DNA of 64,000 nucleotides. Origin: Hymenobacter sedentarius (GTDB lineage: Bacteria > Bacteroidota > Bacteroidia > Cytophagales > Hymenobacteraceae). This document shows positions 44,501-53,091 of the stretch, one piece after another. Made by a program: the position numbers and the translations under genes. How positions within the stretch are numbered: the stretch's first letter is position 1; every line of letters begins with the position of its first letter. The notes under the pieces were generated by a model that was not told where the DNA came from, did not search any database, and was given only the letters and a program-made list of their open reading frames with translations. The stretch is taken from positions 2,728,001 to 2,792,000 of the forward strand of contig NZ_CP013909.1 in NCBI RefSeq assembly GCF_001507645.1. The letters are read 5' to 3'.

Positions 44501-45298
44501 GGCGGGGGCGTGTTTTATAGCATCACCGGGACGGGAGCCAGCTTCACCGTTTCTACCTGCAATGCCGGCACGAACTACGACACGAAGCTCTTTGTATATT
44601 CCGGCACTTGCGGCGCTTATACCTGTGTGGGCGGCAACGACGAAGATGACAACTGCACCACTGGCTCAACGGCCTCTACCGTAACGTTCAATTCGGTAGC
44701 GAGCACCCAATACCTCGTCTTTGTGAGCGGCTACAATGGCGACACTGGCACGTTCGTGCTAAGTGCCACCTGTGCCCGCCCAACTTCGGCCCCAACCATC
44801 ACCAGCCTGAGCCCAGCAAGTGGGCCAGTCGGCACCCTTATCACCGTCACGGGCACCAACTTCACCGGCGCCACGGTCCTGACTTTGAACGGAGCTGCCA
44901 TCACAGGCTTCACGTTGGTGAATGCCACCACCATCACGTTTACCCTGCCCGCAGGGGCTACCACCGGCAACGTGGTAGTCACCACACCAGGCGGTGCCAG
45001 CGCCGGCAGCCCCTTCACCGTCACGACCCCGACGGTCACCACCAATGCCACCACCAGTGAGTTCAGCGTGTGGCCCAACCCGGTGGCGGGCAATGGCGCA
45101 CTGCAGGTAAAGCTGGCCGCCCGCGCCGCAAAAGCCACCCTCACGTTACGCAGTGTAGTGGGCCAACTAGTGAGCACACGCACCTTTAGCGGCAGTGCTA
45201 CTGAGCTGGCTACCGCGGGCTTGGCGGCGGGTACCTACCTGCTCACCGTGCAGGCTGAGGGCCGCAGCCCCAGCATCCGGCGTGTGGTAGTCGAATAA
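41573..45298 (+). CDS. Secreted reprolysin-like zinc metalloprotease with IPT/TIG repeats and T9SS sorting domain
   Basis: The protein has 1241 residues with a GTG start (MKQFYSTCVPASYSAVK...) and a signal peptide ending near GAQAQ. A propeptide region leads to the M12B-like catalytic domain, with the zinc site HEMGHQFAGNHPF near residue 371. Ig-like segments follow to about 690. Three IPT/TIG repeats lie at about 697-930 (the second and third very similar: FNGT(I/V)APAFTVNSATQIT). Then come a cysteine-containing PPC-like module (NDLCGNALPLACGQ, about 938-1065), a fourth IPT repeat and a C-terminal type IX sorting domain (EFSVWPNPVAGNGALQVKL ... AAGTYLLTVQ). It should be secreted and anchored on the cell surface. 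A strong terminator follows. Confidence 0.93.
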   Translation: MKQFYSTCVPASYSAVKTSLSRIGASMLLALGVTLGAQAQQQAPQFFHADVAARTTAATSPLAAALYRSQALTLDVDGLQAALATAPPEAQVGAVPLVIALPLPNGGTGRFALHEAPIMAPALAAHFPDIKTYAGIGLDDASASVRLDMTPQGFHGQVLTAGGNSFYIDPVSRNDARHYLGFYQRDMNRAAAGSAIACGFAPTAAELKTQAARLAVLAGAAMARSSGPQLRTYRLALACTPEYALTKGNTVAGVMAAEVTTVNRVVGVYEKELAVRMVLVPNNDKLIFLSGVGPQPPTPYSNSSGSAMLSQNQTNIDQLIGPANYDIGHVVSTGGGGWAYFGVVCSSTWKAAGVTGSPSPVGDAFDIDFVAHEMGHQFAGNHPFNGNAGNCAGGNRNPSTAWEPGSGSTIMAYAGICGSSNDLQPNSDPTFHTGNYQEMRAFIEATTCSVESPTGNTAPTITAPASGKTLPISTPFKLTASATDAENDALTYSWEELDLGSAGAPTTAQVPGDNVPLFRSFYPTASGTRYFPRLSNLVANTTAMGERLPSVTRALTFRCTARDEHNGPAGIIGGVNFSPLVSLEVSSTAGPFVVTAPNTAVFWTGGTAQTVTWDVASTTNAPVSCALVNLRLSLDGGLTYPIVLAQNEANDGSAVVIAPSPITAQTRARVMVEAADNYFFDISNADFTITPPAVGPTITSFTPTGGLGGAVVTVFGSNFTGATAVSFNGTVATSFTVNSSTQLTAMVATGTTTGPISVVGPAGTVTSAMPFVVGAPPVISGFSPTTGPVGTSVIITGSDFSGTTQVAFNGTIAPAFTVNSATQITATVPGHATTGSISVITPVSTGVSANSFTVIPAPFIASFTPTAGAGGTVVVLTGGYFTGATQITFNGTVAPAFTVNSATQITVTVPTGAATGPIAVTSAGGVGTSTAQFVVAPANDLCGNALPLACGQTLIGTTVRATATGDPTTACTTAVDGGGVFYSITGTGASFTVSTCNAGTNYDTKLFVYSGTCGAYTCVGGNDEDDNCTTGSTASTVTFNSVASTQYLVFVSGYNGDTGTFVLSATCARPTSAPTITSLSPASGPVGTLITVTGTNFTGATVLTLNGAAITGFTLVNATTITFTLPAGATTGNVVVTTPGGASAGSPFTVTTPTVTTNATTSEFSVWPNPVAGNGALQVKLAARAAKATLTLRSVVGQLVSTRTFSGSATELATAGLAAGTYLLTVQAEGRSPSIRRVVVE

Positions 45299-45334
45299 GC
45301 GAAATTGAGCTGAAACCAAGCAGTTCCCGCAAGC

Positions 45335-45365
45335 AAAAAGGCCCGCCAATTGGCGGGCCTTTTTG
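45335..45365. terminator. Bidirectional terminator between the metalloprotease and clpX
   Basis: CAAAAAGGCCCGCCAA and TTGGCGGGCCTTTTTG form a perfect palindrome. It lies between the two convergent stop codons and can serve both. Confidence 0.92.
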
Positions 45366-45413
45366 CTGATGCTTGATAAGTTCAGGCGAAATAGCAGTTG
45401 ATTCGTTGCGGCC

Positions 45414-46637
45414 TTACGCGGCACGCATGTGGCGCAGCGTCGACTTTTCAAACTTGCTGCGGCAGTAGCTTAGGTTGATGAGCAGCGCGTCGGCGCCTTC
45501 TTCCGAGGGCATCTCGAACATGGCGTCGGTCATGATGCTCTCGCAGATGGAGCGCAGGCCGCGGGCTCCGAGGCGGTACTCGTCGGCTTTCTCCACGATG
45601 TACTCTAGGGCGTCTTCGGTGAAATCCAGCTCAATATTTTCCATGCCGAACAGGCGCTTGTACTGGCGCACGAGCGAGTTCTTGGGCTCGGTCAGAATCA
45701 TGCGCAGCGTGGTGCGGTCCAGCGGGTTGAGGTGGGTGAGCACCGGCAGGCGGCCGATGAGCTCGGGGATGAGGCCGAACGACTTGATGTCCTGAGCCGA
45801 CACGTAGCGCAGAAAGTTCTCGGTATCTACCTGGTCGTCGAGGTTGGTCTTGGCAAAGCCCATGGGCTTGGTGTTCAGACGGCTCTTGATGATACGGTCG
45901 AGGCCGGAGAAGGCGCCGCCGCAGATGAACAGGATGTTCTCGGTGTTCACCGAAATCATTTTCTGCTCCGGGTGCTTGCGCCCGCCCTGCGGCGGCACGT
46001 TGATGGCGGTGCCTTCCAGCAGCTTCAGCAAGGCCTGCTGCACCCCCTCGCCGCTCACGTCGCGCGTGATGCTGGGGTTGTCGCTCTTGCGGGCAATTTT
46101 GTCGATTTCGTCGATGTATACGATGCCGCGCTCGGCGGCTTCGAGGTTGTAATCAGCTGCCTGGAGTAGGCGGGTGAGGATGCTTTCCACGTCCTCGCCT
46201 ACGTAGCCGGCCTCGGTGAGCACCGTGGCATCGGCAATGCAGAAGGGCACTTGCAGAATCTTGGCCAGCATGCGGGCCAGGAAGGTTTTGCCGGTGCCAG
46301 TTTCGCCCACCATGATGATGTTGGACTTTTCAATCTGCACCTCGTCGTCCTGAGGCTTCTGCATCAGGCGCTTGTAGTGGTTGTACACCGCCACCGACAT
46401 CACGCGCTTGGCTTCGTCCTGGCCCACCACGTACTGGTCGAGGTGCTCCTTGATGGCCTTGGGCTTGATGAGGTTGAACTTGGGCTGCTTGCTGACGTCC
46501 TGGGCTTTGGCTTCTTCGTTGAGGATGTGCTGGGCCTGGCCCACGCATTTCTCACAGATGTGGGCGTTGATGCCCGAAATCATAACAGCGACTTCGCGCT
46601 TGCTTTTATTACAAAAGGAACAGGATATTTCAGCCAC
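45414..46637 (-). CDS. clpX: ATP-dependent Clp protease ATP-binding subunit ClpX
   Basis: The protein has 407 residues. It unfolds substrates and feeds them to ClpP. The N-terminal zinc-binding domain has CSFCNKS and CEKC (two CxxC pairs). The AAA+ core shows Walker [12 protein letters not shown], the loop [15 protein letters not shown], Walker [15 protein letters not shown] and the [10 protein letters not shown] and [11 protein letters not shown] motifs. The gene has a good promoter box 54 bp upstream. clpP is nearby on the same strand but separated by an oppositely transcribed gene, so clpX must be expressed on its own. Confidence 0.98.
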   Translation of the reverse strand: MAEISCSFCNKSKREVAVMISGINAHICEKCVGQAQHILNEEAKAQDVSKQPKFNLIKPKAIKEHLDQYVVGQDEAKRVMSVAVYNHYKRLMQKPQDDEVQIEKSNIIMVGETGTGKTFLARMLAKILQVPFCIADATVLTEAGYVGEDVESILTRLLQAADYNLEAAERGIVYIDEIDKIARKSDNPSITRDVSGEGVQQALLKLLEGTAINVPPQGGRKHPEQKMISVNTENILFICGGAFSGLDRIIKSRLNTKPMGFAKTNLDDQVDTENFLRYVSAQDIKSFGLIPELIGRLPVLTHLNPLDRTTLRMILTEPKNSLVRQYKRLFGMENIELDFTEDALEYIVEKADEYRLGARGLRSICESIMTDAMFEMPSEEGADALLINLSYCRSKFEKSTLRHMRAA

Positions 46638-46690
46638 GGAAAGAGGAATAGAATAGTAGGTGGGAAGGCTAGTTTTTAAACAAGCGGGCT

Positions 46691-46698
46691 CAAAGGTA
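46691..46698 (-). promoter_or_regulatory. -7 promoter box of clpX
   Basis: The minus strand reads TACCTTTG, 54 bp before the clpX start. No TTG was found at the best -33 distance. Confidence 0.6.
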
Positions 46699-47105
46699 CA
46701 ACAAGGCCAACGCCTGTTGCGCGGAAATTGGTGCCATTCTCAAAAGCTTAGATAAGGTATTCCCTAGATGTTGAGCTATTTAAAATCAGGGCCTGGCCCA
46801 GCTTTTACCGGCAAAGCATTTTTGGCTGCCCACTTATCCAATTTTCAATAAGCACGCTATCAAGACACTGGCAATGAGCTAAGGGTTGCTACGCTGCCGA
46901 TAAGACCAATATTTTACCGGCTTCGAGAAGACAACCGCACCTCCCGCCCGGTAGTTTTTTCTAATTCTCGCCGAAACCATGCCAAGGCAGTATTTGGAAC
47001 AATTTGTCCGATGCCCAGGGGCTGAAAGTGGCCGCTGCCTGTTGCGTTGCCCATTTGCTTCCGCCAGTGTTCACCCTAGCGCCGCGCTTTTCTATCCATA
47101 CCGTC

Positions 47106-47113
47106 TTACTTTG
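47106..47113 (+). promoter_or_regulatory. Weak -7-like box before the outer-membrane protein gene
   Basis: TTACTTTG differs from TAnnTTTG at one position and lies 8 bp before the ATG at 47121. If used, the transcript would have almost no leader. Confidence 0.3.
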
Positions 47114-47120
47114 CCCTTCT

Positions 47121-47858
47121 ATGAAAAGCGTCTTTCACATTTTAGTAGCGGCTTCGGCGGTGGCCGCGCTTCCGTTTCTCGGGGCCCAAGCCCAAACCAC
47201 TCGCAAGCCGGCACCTCGCCCCGCGGCTACCAAGCCAACTGCTAAACCAGCTTCTAAACCAACTCCCGCGCCGACCTCTCAGCCCAAAGCTCAGCCGGCA
47301 CCCGCATCCGAGCCGGAGCCGTCGCTGCTCGAAACCGCGCTTCCCACCACTTTCACTACAGGCCCCTTTCAGGTCGGCACCCGAGCCATTAATTTGGGTA
47401 TCGGAGTTGGCAGCCGCTACAACTACGGCATGAAGGTGATTGGCGGCAGTTCCACCGTGTCGCCAGCCATCAGCTTGTCCTATGAGAAAGGGCTGATGGC
47501 CGTGGGCCCTGGCGTGCTGGGCGCGGGCATCTTCGCGGGCTACCAGGGCGCCAAATATGTACTGACCAGCGGCGATAAATGGAAATACACGGATGTAATG
47601 ATGACCGTACGCGGCTCGTTTCACTACCCTGTCACGCCCGAGTTTGATGCCTACGGTGGGGTGGGAGTGGGCGTGCGGCATTCCGGCGTGTCTTTCGAAG
47701 GAAGTAATCCCAACGGCTTGGACACCAACAGTTCCACCGGCCTGGCCTACGGTCTGTTTGTGGGCGGGCGCTACTTTCTATTTGAAAACTTCGGCGCTTT
47801 TGCCGAGTTGGGCTACGACCAAACCTACCTCAAAGTAGGCCTCACGGGTAAGTTCTAA
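47121..47858 (+). CDS. Predicted outer-membrane beta-barrel protein with Pro/Lys-rich linker
   Basis: With the start at 47121 the protein has 245 residues. A signal peptide (MKSVFHILVAASAVAALPFLGAQAQ) is followed by a Pro/Ala/Lys-rich linker of about 40 residues (KPAPRPAATKPTAKPASK) and a barrel of about eight strands (INLGIGVGSRYNYGMKVI, VMMTVRGSFHYPVTPEFD, YGVGVGVRHSGVS-like segments). The C-terminus ends YLKVGLTGKF, which is typical of small outer-membrane barrels. No named family was recognised. The gene is transcribed in the direction opposite to the flanking clpX and clpP genes. Confidence 0.78.
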   Translation: MKSVFHILVAASAVAALPFLGAQAQTTRKPAPRPAATKPTAKPASKPTPAPTSQPKAQPAPASEPEPSLLETALPTTFTTGPFQVGTRAINLGIGVGSRYNYGMKVIGGSSTVSPAISLSYEKGLMAVGPGVLGAGIFAGYQGAKYVLTSGDKWKYTDVMMTVRGSFHYPVTPEFDAYGGVGVGVRHSGVSFEGSNPNGLDTNSSTGLAYGLFVGGRYFLFENFGAFAELGYDQTYLKVGLTGKF

Positions 47859-47913
47859 ACGCCGTCGGCTCAATTCGCTCTTCTTGAGCTGAATTCCAAT
47901 CATTCCGGCAAAG

Positions 47914-47946
47914 AAAAAGCCCCTGCTAAACCAGCAGGGGCTTTTC
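47914..47946. terminator. Hairpin terminator between the outer-membrane protein gene and clpP
   Basis: AAAAAGCCCCTGCT and AGCAGGGGCTTTTCTT pair around a short loop. It lies between convergent stops and can serve both. Confidence 0.9.
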
Positions 47947-47983
47947 TTATTGAAGGATTTCGAAGAATCCGACTAAATCAGGA

Positions 47984-48691
47984 TTAGTCTTTCTTCTTCT
48001 CCAGCACCTCGTCAATCAGGCCGTATTCCTTGGCCTCGTCGGCGCGCATCCAGTAGTCGCGGTCCGAGTTGTCGTGGATTTCCTGGTAGGTCTTGCCGGT
48101 GTGTTGGGCCAAAATGTCATACAGCTCTTTCTTGAGCTTCAGAATTTCGCGGGCCGTGATTTCAATGTCCGACGACTGACCCTGCGCGCCACCCGACGGC
48201 TGGTGAATCATCACGCGGGCGTGGGGGAGGGCTGAGCGTTTGTTGGTGGCACCACCGGCCAGCAGCACGGCACCCATCGAAGCCGCAAGGCCCGTGCAAA
48301 TCGTGGCCACGTCGGGGTTCACGTACTGCATGGTGTCGTAGATGCCCAGGCCGGCATATACTGAGCCACCGGGCGAGTTGATATAAAGCAGAATGTCCTT
48401 TTTGGCATCGGCCGACTCCAGAAACAGCATTTGGGCCGTGAGGATGTTGGCTACATAATCGTCAACGGCCGTGCCCAGGAACACAATCCGGTCCATGATG
48501 AGGCGCGAAAACACGTCAATTTCGGCAAAGCGCGTGGGGCGCTCCTCAATCACCGAGCGGGTCATGCCCGTGGGCATGATGAGGCCGCCGCGCGTCTGGC
48601 CTTCCACGTGTTGGATATACTGGTCGACACCCAGCCCGCTGAGGCCCTGGTGCTTAACGGCAAACTTGCGAAACTCTTGTTTATTCAGCAT
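47984..48691 (-). CDS. clpP: ATP-dependent Clp protease proteolytic subunit
   Basis: The protein has 235 residues. The catalytic Ser is in [16 protein letters not shown], the His in [15 protein letters not shown] and the Asp in the DNSDRDYWM region. The N-terminal extension (first about 40 residues) is longer than in E. coli ClpP and may be a propeptide. The gene is downstream of tig with a terminator between them, so it may be transcribed separately. Together with ClpX it forms the general ATP-dependent protease. Confidence 0.98.
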   Translation of the reverse strand: MLNKQEFRKFAVKHQGLSGLGVDQYIQHVEGQTRGGLIMPTGMTRSVIEERPTRFAEIDVFSRLIMDRIVFLGTAVDDYVANILTAQMLFLESADAKKDILLYINSPGGSVYAGLGIYDTMQYVNPDVATICTGLAASMGAVLLAGGATNKRSALPHARVMIHQPSGGAQGQSSDIEITAREILKLKKELYDILAQHTGKTYQEIHDNSDRDYWMRADEAKEYGLIDEVLEKKKD

Positions 48692-48777
48692 TTGAAGGAA
48701 ATGAGGCGCCCGCCGAAGCTTGCGCGGGTGAGGTTAGAAAGACGGGCGAAGTAAAGGAATGTTGTCGGAACCCCAAC

Positions 48778-48810
48778 AAAAAAGCCCTTACGACGTCGTA
48801 AGGGCTTTTT
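48778..48810 (-). terminator. Terminator of tig
   Basis: AAAAAGCCCTTACGAC and GTCGTAAGGGCTTTTTG form a perfect palindrome. It lies 29 bp after the tig stop and about 90 bp before the clpP start. Confidence 0.9.
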
Positions 48811-48838
48811 GAAAAAGCGGTTTCTGCGCGGCTAAGAA

Positions 48839-50167
48839 TTAGCTGTGCAGGGTCCGGAATTCTTCGGCCGTTACGGGCTTGTCCGTAACAACAACTTTGC
48901 CGCGGAGGTTTTCGAGCACTTTCTCTGCCAGAATGGCCTCGTACTCGCTCACGTAATTCTTGCCGTTGTCCTGCTTCAGGAAGCTGTCGGCGTACTGGCG
49001 CATCGACTCGCGCATTTCGTCGGGCATATTGGGCATATTGAACTGACCCATGATTTTGTCGAGGGTGCGGTTCACGATTTCGTCGTTGCTCACCTTCAGG
49101 CCGGCGTCTTCCACCACCTTGTTGCGAATCATGCTCCACTTCAGCTCCTTCTCGTAGTCGCTGTAGTGCTCCTCTACTTTCTCGGGCGTCAGTTTGCCTT
49201 CGTTGGCACGCACCAGCCACTTCTTGAAGAACTCCGTGGGTACCTTGATGTCAACGGTGTTCACGAGTTGCTCCACGATGCTGTTGTTCAGCGCCCCGTC
49301 GCTTTCGCGGTCGTAGTTCGACTGGATGGTCTCGCGCACTTTGGCGTCGAACTCCTCTTGCGAAGAAACCGCCTCGGGGCCGAATACCTTGTCGAACAGC
49401 TCCTGGTTGAACTCGGGAGCCGCCGTGCGGTTCACCTTCTCCACGTTCAGCACGTAGTCGCCGGTGGCAGCTGCGGCCTCTTCCTTGCTCAGGCCCGAGA
49501 AGTTCGAAATCGAAGCCGCGTCGTTGCCGAAAGCGGCCTGCAGGTCAAACGTGATGGTGTCGCCACCTTTCTTGCCGATGAATTGCGACACGTCGCCGGT
49601 CACCTTGTTGAGGGGCAGCAGCACTGTGCGGCCTTCGCCTTCCTCGTCAGCCTTCTTCAGCTTGCCAAACAGGTAGTCGCCAGCTTCCGAAACTTCGGGG
49701 TTGGTGGTCTCACCGTACTGACGGGCAATCTGCTCGTTGGTCTGGCTCAGGGTGTCCTCGTCGATGGTTACCTGGTGGCGCTCTACGTTCAAAGCACCTT
49801 CGGCGGGCAGCTCAAAGTCGGGCAGCAGGCCCAGCTCAAACTGGAAGTCGAAATCCTTATCGGTGTCAAAATCCACGTTGCTCTGCACGGGCAGGGGCTC
49901 GCCGAGCAGCTTGATGTTGTTCTCCTTGATGTATGAGTCCACCGCTTTGCCCAGCATTTTGTTGATTTCCTCGGCCAGAATGCCCTTGCCGTACATCTTG
50001 CGCACCATGCCTACCGGCACCATGCCTGGGCGGAAGCCCTTCACCTGGGCACGCTTGGTGTACTCTTTGATTTGCTTGTCAACCGTAGGCGCGTAGTCGG
50101 CTTCGGTCAGATGCACCGTCAGCAGCCCGGTCAGCTGCTCGTCGTTCTTGTCGAGGGTAATGTTCAA
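48839..50167 (-). CDS. tig: Trigger factor
   Basis: The protein has 442 residues. It is a ribosome-bound chaperone. The N-terminal ribosome-binding domain includes VKGFRPGMVPVGMVRKMYG, equivalent to the GFRxGxxP signature. A PPIase-like central part and a long helical C-terminal domain follow (LVRANEGKLTPEKVEEHY, EYEAILAEKVLENLRGKV). The match in the PPIase domain is weak, as in other Bacteroidota. A tRNA-Leu gene lies 89 bp upstream on the same strand, and the two may share a promoter. The order tig-clpP-(gap)-clpX keeps the classic neighbourhood. Confidence 0.95.
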   Translation of the reverse strand: MNITLDKNDEQLTGLLTVHLTEADYAPTVDKQIKEYTKRAQVKGFRPGMVPVGMVRKMYGKGILAEEINKMLGKAVDSYIKENNIKLLGEPLPVQSNVDFDTDKDFDFQFELGLLPDFELPAEGALNVERHQVTIDEDTLSQTNEQIARQYGETTNPEVSEAGDYLFGKLKKADEEGEGRTVLLPLNKVTGDVSQFIGKKGGDTITFDLQAAFGNDAASISNFSGLSKEEAAAATGDYVLNVEKVNRTAAPEFNQELFDKVFGPEAVSSQEEFDAKVRETIQSNYDRESDGALNNSIVEQLVNTVDIKVPTEFFKKWLVRANEGKLTPEKVEEHYSDYEKELKWSMIRNKVVEDAGLKVSNDEIVNRTLDKIMGQFNMPNMPDEMRESMRQYADSFLKQDNGKNYVSEYEAILAEKVLENLRGKVVVTDKPVTAEEFRTLHS

Positions 50168-50255
50168 AACAGGGGAGCCGGCTTCCGCTGGCCAGGTTGA
50201 AAAGTTGAAAAAAAAGCCTCCAGCCTATGCGACTGAAGGCCTACATCAAAAAAAG

Positions 50256-50337
50256 TGCGGATAGAGGGACTCGAACCCACACGCCTTGCGGCACCAGATC
50301 CTAAGTCTGGCACGTCTACCAATTTCGCCATATCCGC
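50256..50337 (-). tRNA. tRNA-Leu (anticodon UAG)
   Basis: On the minus strand the acceptor arms are GCGGATA and TATCCGC, with discriminator A. The D-loop GGCGAAATTGGTAGACG and long variable arm are typical of tRNA-Leu. The anticodon loop CTTAGGA gives TAG. The T-arm is GTGGGTTCGAGTCCCTC-like. The CCA end is not encoded. Confidence 0.95.
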
Positions 50338-50372
50338 ATATGAACGCCGCGCAGCCAATTGCTACGGGCCCG

Positions 50373-50404
50373 CAAAGGTACTCGCTAAAATGATTGCACG
50401 CAAA
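50373..50404 (-). promoter_or_regulatory. Promoter of tRNA-Leu (and perhaps tig)
   Basis: On the minus strand TTTG (50404-50401) is followed after 20 nt by TACCTTTG (50380-50373), a full match to the Bacteroidota promoter. It is about 36 bp upstream of the tRNA 5' end. Confidence 0.75.
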
Positions 50405-50477
50405 GCCCAAGTGTAAGTAGTCGCGGCGCCCACTTTTGGGCCACCATTTCTTCTTCTGCTTTGTTACTTTACCTATT

Positions 50478-52691
50478 ATGCCTCCCGTTATCTCTCCCGA
50501 AGCTGAGCGCCAGGAAATCCTGCGCCACTACCGCCGCCTGCTGCGCACGGCCAAGCCCTACCTGAAGGACGGCGACACCAAGCTCATCAAAAAGGCGTTC
50601 AATCAGAGCCTTGAGGCGCACAAGGAGATGCGCCGCAAGTCGGGTGAGCCGTACATTCTGCACCCACTGGCGGTGGCGCAGATTGCGGTGGAGGAAATTG
50701 GGCTGGGCACCACCAGCATTGTGGCGGCTCTGCTGCACGACGTGGTGGAGGACACCCCGACGGAAATTTCGGACATCGAGCGCGAGTTCGGCCCCAAAGT
50801 GGCCCGCATTATCGACGGGCTCACGAAAATTTCCGGCGTATTCGAGTACGGCACCAGCGAGCAGGCCGAGAACTTCCGCAAAATGCTGCTCACGCTGAGC
50901 GAAGACGTGCGCGTCATCCTCATCAAAATCGCCGACCGCCTGCACAACATGCGGACGCTGGACTCGATGCCGCGCCACAAGCAGCTCAAGATTGCCTCCG
51001 AGACGCTGTACCTGTACGCGCCGCTGGCCCACCGCCTCGGCCTCTATACTATTAAGAGTGAGCTGGAGGATTTGTACCTCAAGTTCACCGACACCGAGAC
51101 TTACAACGACCTCAAGGCGAAGGTCCGCCAAAGCCAGAGCGCGCGCAACCGCTTCATCAAGGAGTTTGTGCAGCCGATTGATGAGGAACTGAAGGCACAG
51201 GGCTTCGAGTACGAAATCAAGGGCCGGCCCAAGAGCATCTACTCCATCCTGAAAAAGATGAAAAAGCAGAACATCACCTTCGACGAGGTGTATGACCTGT
51301 TTGCCATTCGGGTGATTCTGGACGTGCCGCCAGAGCAGGAAAAAGCTGCCTGCTGGCAGGTCTACTCCATTGTGACGGACTTTTACCAGCCCAACCCCGA
51401 CCGTCTGCGCGACTGGGTATCTACGCCCAAAGCCAACGGCTACGAAAGCCTGCATACCACCGTGATGTCCCGCTCGGGCCAGTGGGTGGAGGTGCAAATC
51501 CGCTCGCGGCGTATGGACGACATCGCCGAGAAAGGCTATGCCGCGCACTGGAAGTATAAGGACACCGGCAGCATCCAACCCGAAAGCTCTTTGGAAGGCT
51601 GGGTAAACAAGGTGCGCGAGATGCTGGAATCCAACAATTCGAGCGCGCTGGAATTCATGGACGAGTTCCGCCAGAACCTATTCGTGAAGGAGGTGTACGC
51701 CTTCACGCCCAAAGGCAAGCTCGTAATTCTGCCCGACAAGGCCACGGCGCTGGACTTTGCATTCGAAATTCACTCGCAAATCGGCCTGCACTGCCTGGGC
51801 GCCAAAGTCAACCAGAAGCTGGAGCCCCTGAGCTACCAGCTCCACAACGGCGACCAGGTCGAAATCCTGACCTCGCATAAGCAGCGGCCCACCAACGAGT
51901 GGCTCAACTACGTCATCACGACCAAGGCCCGGTCCAGAATCAAGGATTTCCTGCGCGACGACCGCCGGGCCAAAGCCGAGGACGGCCGCCAGCTGCTCGA
52001 AAAGCGTCTTGAGCTAATTGGGGTGCCCTTTACTCAAGACAATTTCAACCGGCTGCTGGCTTACTTCAATGTGCCTACGGCCCAGGAGTTTTACTACCGC
52101 TTGGCGGTAGGGCAGGTCGACGGCCGTACTATTCGGGAGTCGTTGTTCAATGCCGACAAGCCCGTCGCCAGTGTGGCCTCGGTGCTCGAGCCCAAGACCT
52201 TCGACCACGAGGTGCAGAAAATTCGTGGCCTTCGGCCCGATATGCTCGTGGTGGGGGAGAATACTGACAAGTTCAACTACAGCATTGCGCGCTGCTGCAA
52301 TCCCATTCCCGGCGACGACGTGTTTGGTTTCGAAACCGATAGCGGCATCATCATTCACCGTACCAGCTGCCCCCGCGCCGTCGATTTGATGTCGAACTAT
52401 GGCAACCGCATTGTGCGCGCCAAGTGGACTGAGCAACTTGAGCTGGCTTTCTTGGCTGGTATTCGCATCAAAGGCACCGACCGCGTGGGCCTCGTCAACG
52501 ACGTAACCCGCATCATCAGCACCAGCCTCAAGGTTAACATGCGGGCCATCACCGTGGATAGCAACGACGGCATCTTTGAAGGGGAGATTATGGTCTTTGT
52601 AAACGATACCGACCACCTGAATAAGCTCATCCATCGCCTGAGCAGGGTACATGGCGTGTTGCAGGTAGAGCGGTTTGATTCGTTGAAGTGA
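50478..52691 (+). CDS. rsh: Bifunctional (p)ppGpp synthetase/hydrolase (RelA/SpoT homologue)
   Basis: With the start at 50478 the protein has 737 residues. The hydrolase domain keeps the HD motif in VAALLHDVVEDTPTE, so ppGpp breakdown is likely intact. The synthetase domain has GRPKSIYSILKKMKKQ, DLFAIRVILDVPPEQ and STPKANGYESLHTTVM. A TGS domain follows (EVYAFTPKGKLVILPDKATA), then a Cys-rich helical region (YSIARCCNPIPGDDVFGF) and a C-terminal ACT domain (FLAGIRIKGTDRVGLVNDV). It controls the stringent response. The next gene starts inside its stop codon, so both are translationally coupled. Confidence 0.97.
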   Translation: MPPVISPEAERQEILRHYRRLLRTAKPYLKDGDTKLIKKAFNQSLEAHKEMRRKSGEPYILHPLAVAQIAVEEIGLGTTSIVAALLHDVVEDTPTEISDIEREFGPKVARIIDGLTKISGVFEYGTSEQAENFRKMLLTLSEDVRVILIKIADRLHNMRTLDSMPRHKQLKIASETLYLYAPLAHRLGLYTIKSELEDLYLKFTDTETYNDLKAKVRQSQSARNRFIKEFVQPIDEELKAQGFEYEIKGRPKSIYSILKKMKKQNITFDEVYDLFAIRVILDVPPEQEKAACWQVYSIVTDFYQPNPDRLRDWVSTPKANGYESLHTTVMSRSGQWVEVQIRSRRMDDIAEKGYAAHWKYKDTGSIQPESSLEGWVNKVREMLESNNSSALEFMDEFRQNLFVKEVYAFTPKGKLVILPDKATALDFAFEIHSQIGLHCLGAKVNQKLEPLSYQLHNGDQVEILTSHKQRPTNEWLNYVITTKARSRIKDFLRDDRRAKAEDGRQLLEKRLELIGVPFTQDNFNRLLAYFNVPTAQEFYYRLAVGQVDGRTIRESLFNADKPVASVASVLEPKTFDHEVQKIRGLRPDMLVVGENTDKFNYSIARCCNPIPGDDVFGFETDSGIIIHRTSCPRAVDLMSNYGNRIVRAKWTEQLELAFLAGIRIKGTDRVGLVNDVTRIISTSLKVNMRAITVDSNDGIFEGEIMVFVNDTDHLNKLIHRLSRVHGVLQVERFDSLK

Positions 52692-53020
52692 AAATCGCGG
52701 CCCCCATCATCTGCCACGGCACCGGGGTAAACGAGCGCACGCAATGCGCCCACTACCATTCCGAGCGCGACATCATCGCCATCCAGTTCAAGTGCTGCGA
52801 GGCCTTCTACGCCTGCATCCAGTGCCACGAAGAAGCGGTCGACCATGCCCCTGTGGTTTGGCCTAAGGCTGAATTCGCGACCCAGGCCATCTACTGCGGC
52901 AATTGCAAAAGCACCTTGAGCATCGCTGAGTATCTGGGGTGCGACAACATCTGCCCAACGTGCCAGGCTGCCTTTAACCCGGGCTGCGCCAATCATTACC
53001 ATCTTTATTTCGACCGGTAA
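52688..53020 (+). CDS. CHY zinc-finger protein
   Basis: The protein has 110 residues and begins with a GTG overlapping the rsh stop (GTGA). The CHY zinc-finger pattern is clear: ICHGTGVNERTQCAHYHS, AIQFKCCEAFYACIQCH and two later pairs, YCGNCKSTL and ICPTCQAAF. It should be a small zinc-binding protein; the function of bacterial CHY fingers is not well known. The overlap with rsh and the fur gene 71 bp downstream make a link to metal status or stress plausible, but this is inference. Confidence 0.92.
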   Translation: MKIAAPIICHGTGVNERTQCAHYHSERDIIAIQFKCCEAFYACIQCHEEAVDHAPVVWPKAEFATQAIYCGNCKSTLSIAEYLGCDNICPTCQAAFNPGCANHYHLYFDR

Positions 53021-53034
53021 AACCGAAAGCCAGC

Positions 53035-53068
53035 TTTGGCGCTTAGCTAGCCTGAGGTTCTACCTTTG
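53035..53068 (+). promoter_or_regulatory. Promoter of fur
   Basis: TTTG (53035-53038) is followed after 22 nt by TACCTTTG (53061-53068). It lies 24 bp before the GTG start of fur and just after the stop of the CHY gene. Confidence 0.65.
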
Positions 53069-53091
53069 CCGAACTATACCTTATATATACA

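Larger units (their letters stand above)
46638..47120. other. Intergenic region of about 480 bp without a gene
   Basis: It separates divergent clpX and the outer-membrane protein gene. It contains the clpX promoter box and a weak box for the plus-strand gene. A TTGAGCTAT motif occurs at 46771. Nothing else was recognised. Confidence 0.6.

Noticed and set aside
43660..44970. Repeats in the metalloprotease gene as a tandem DNA repeat or CRISPR-like array
   Set aside because: They are long diverged protein repeats (IPT/TIG) in one frame, without spacers or short identical units.
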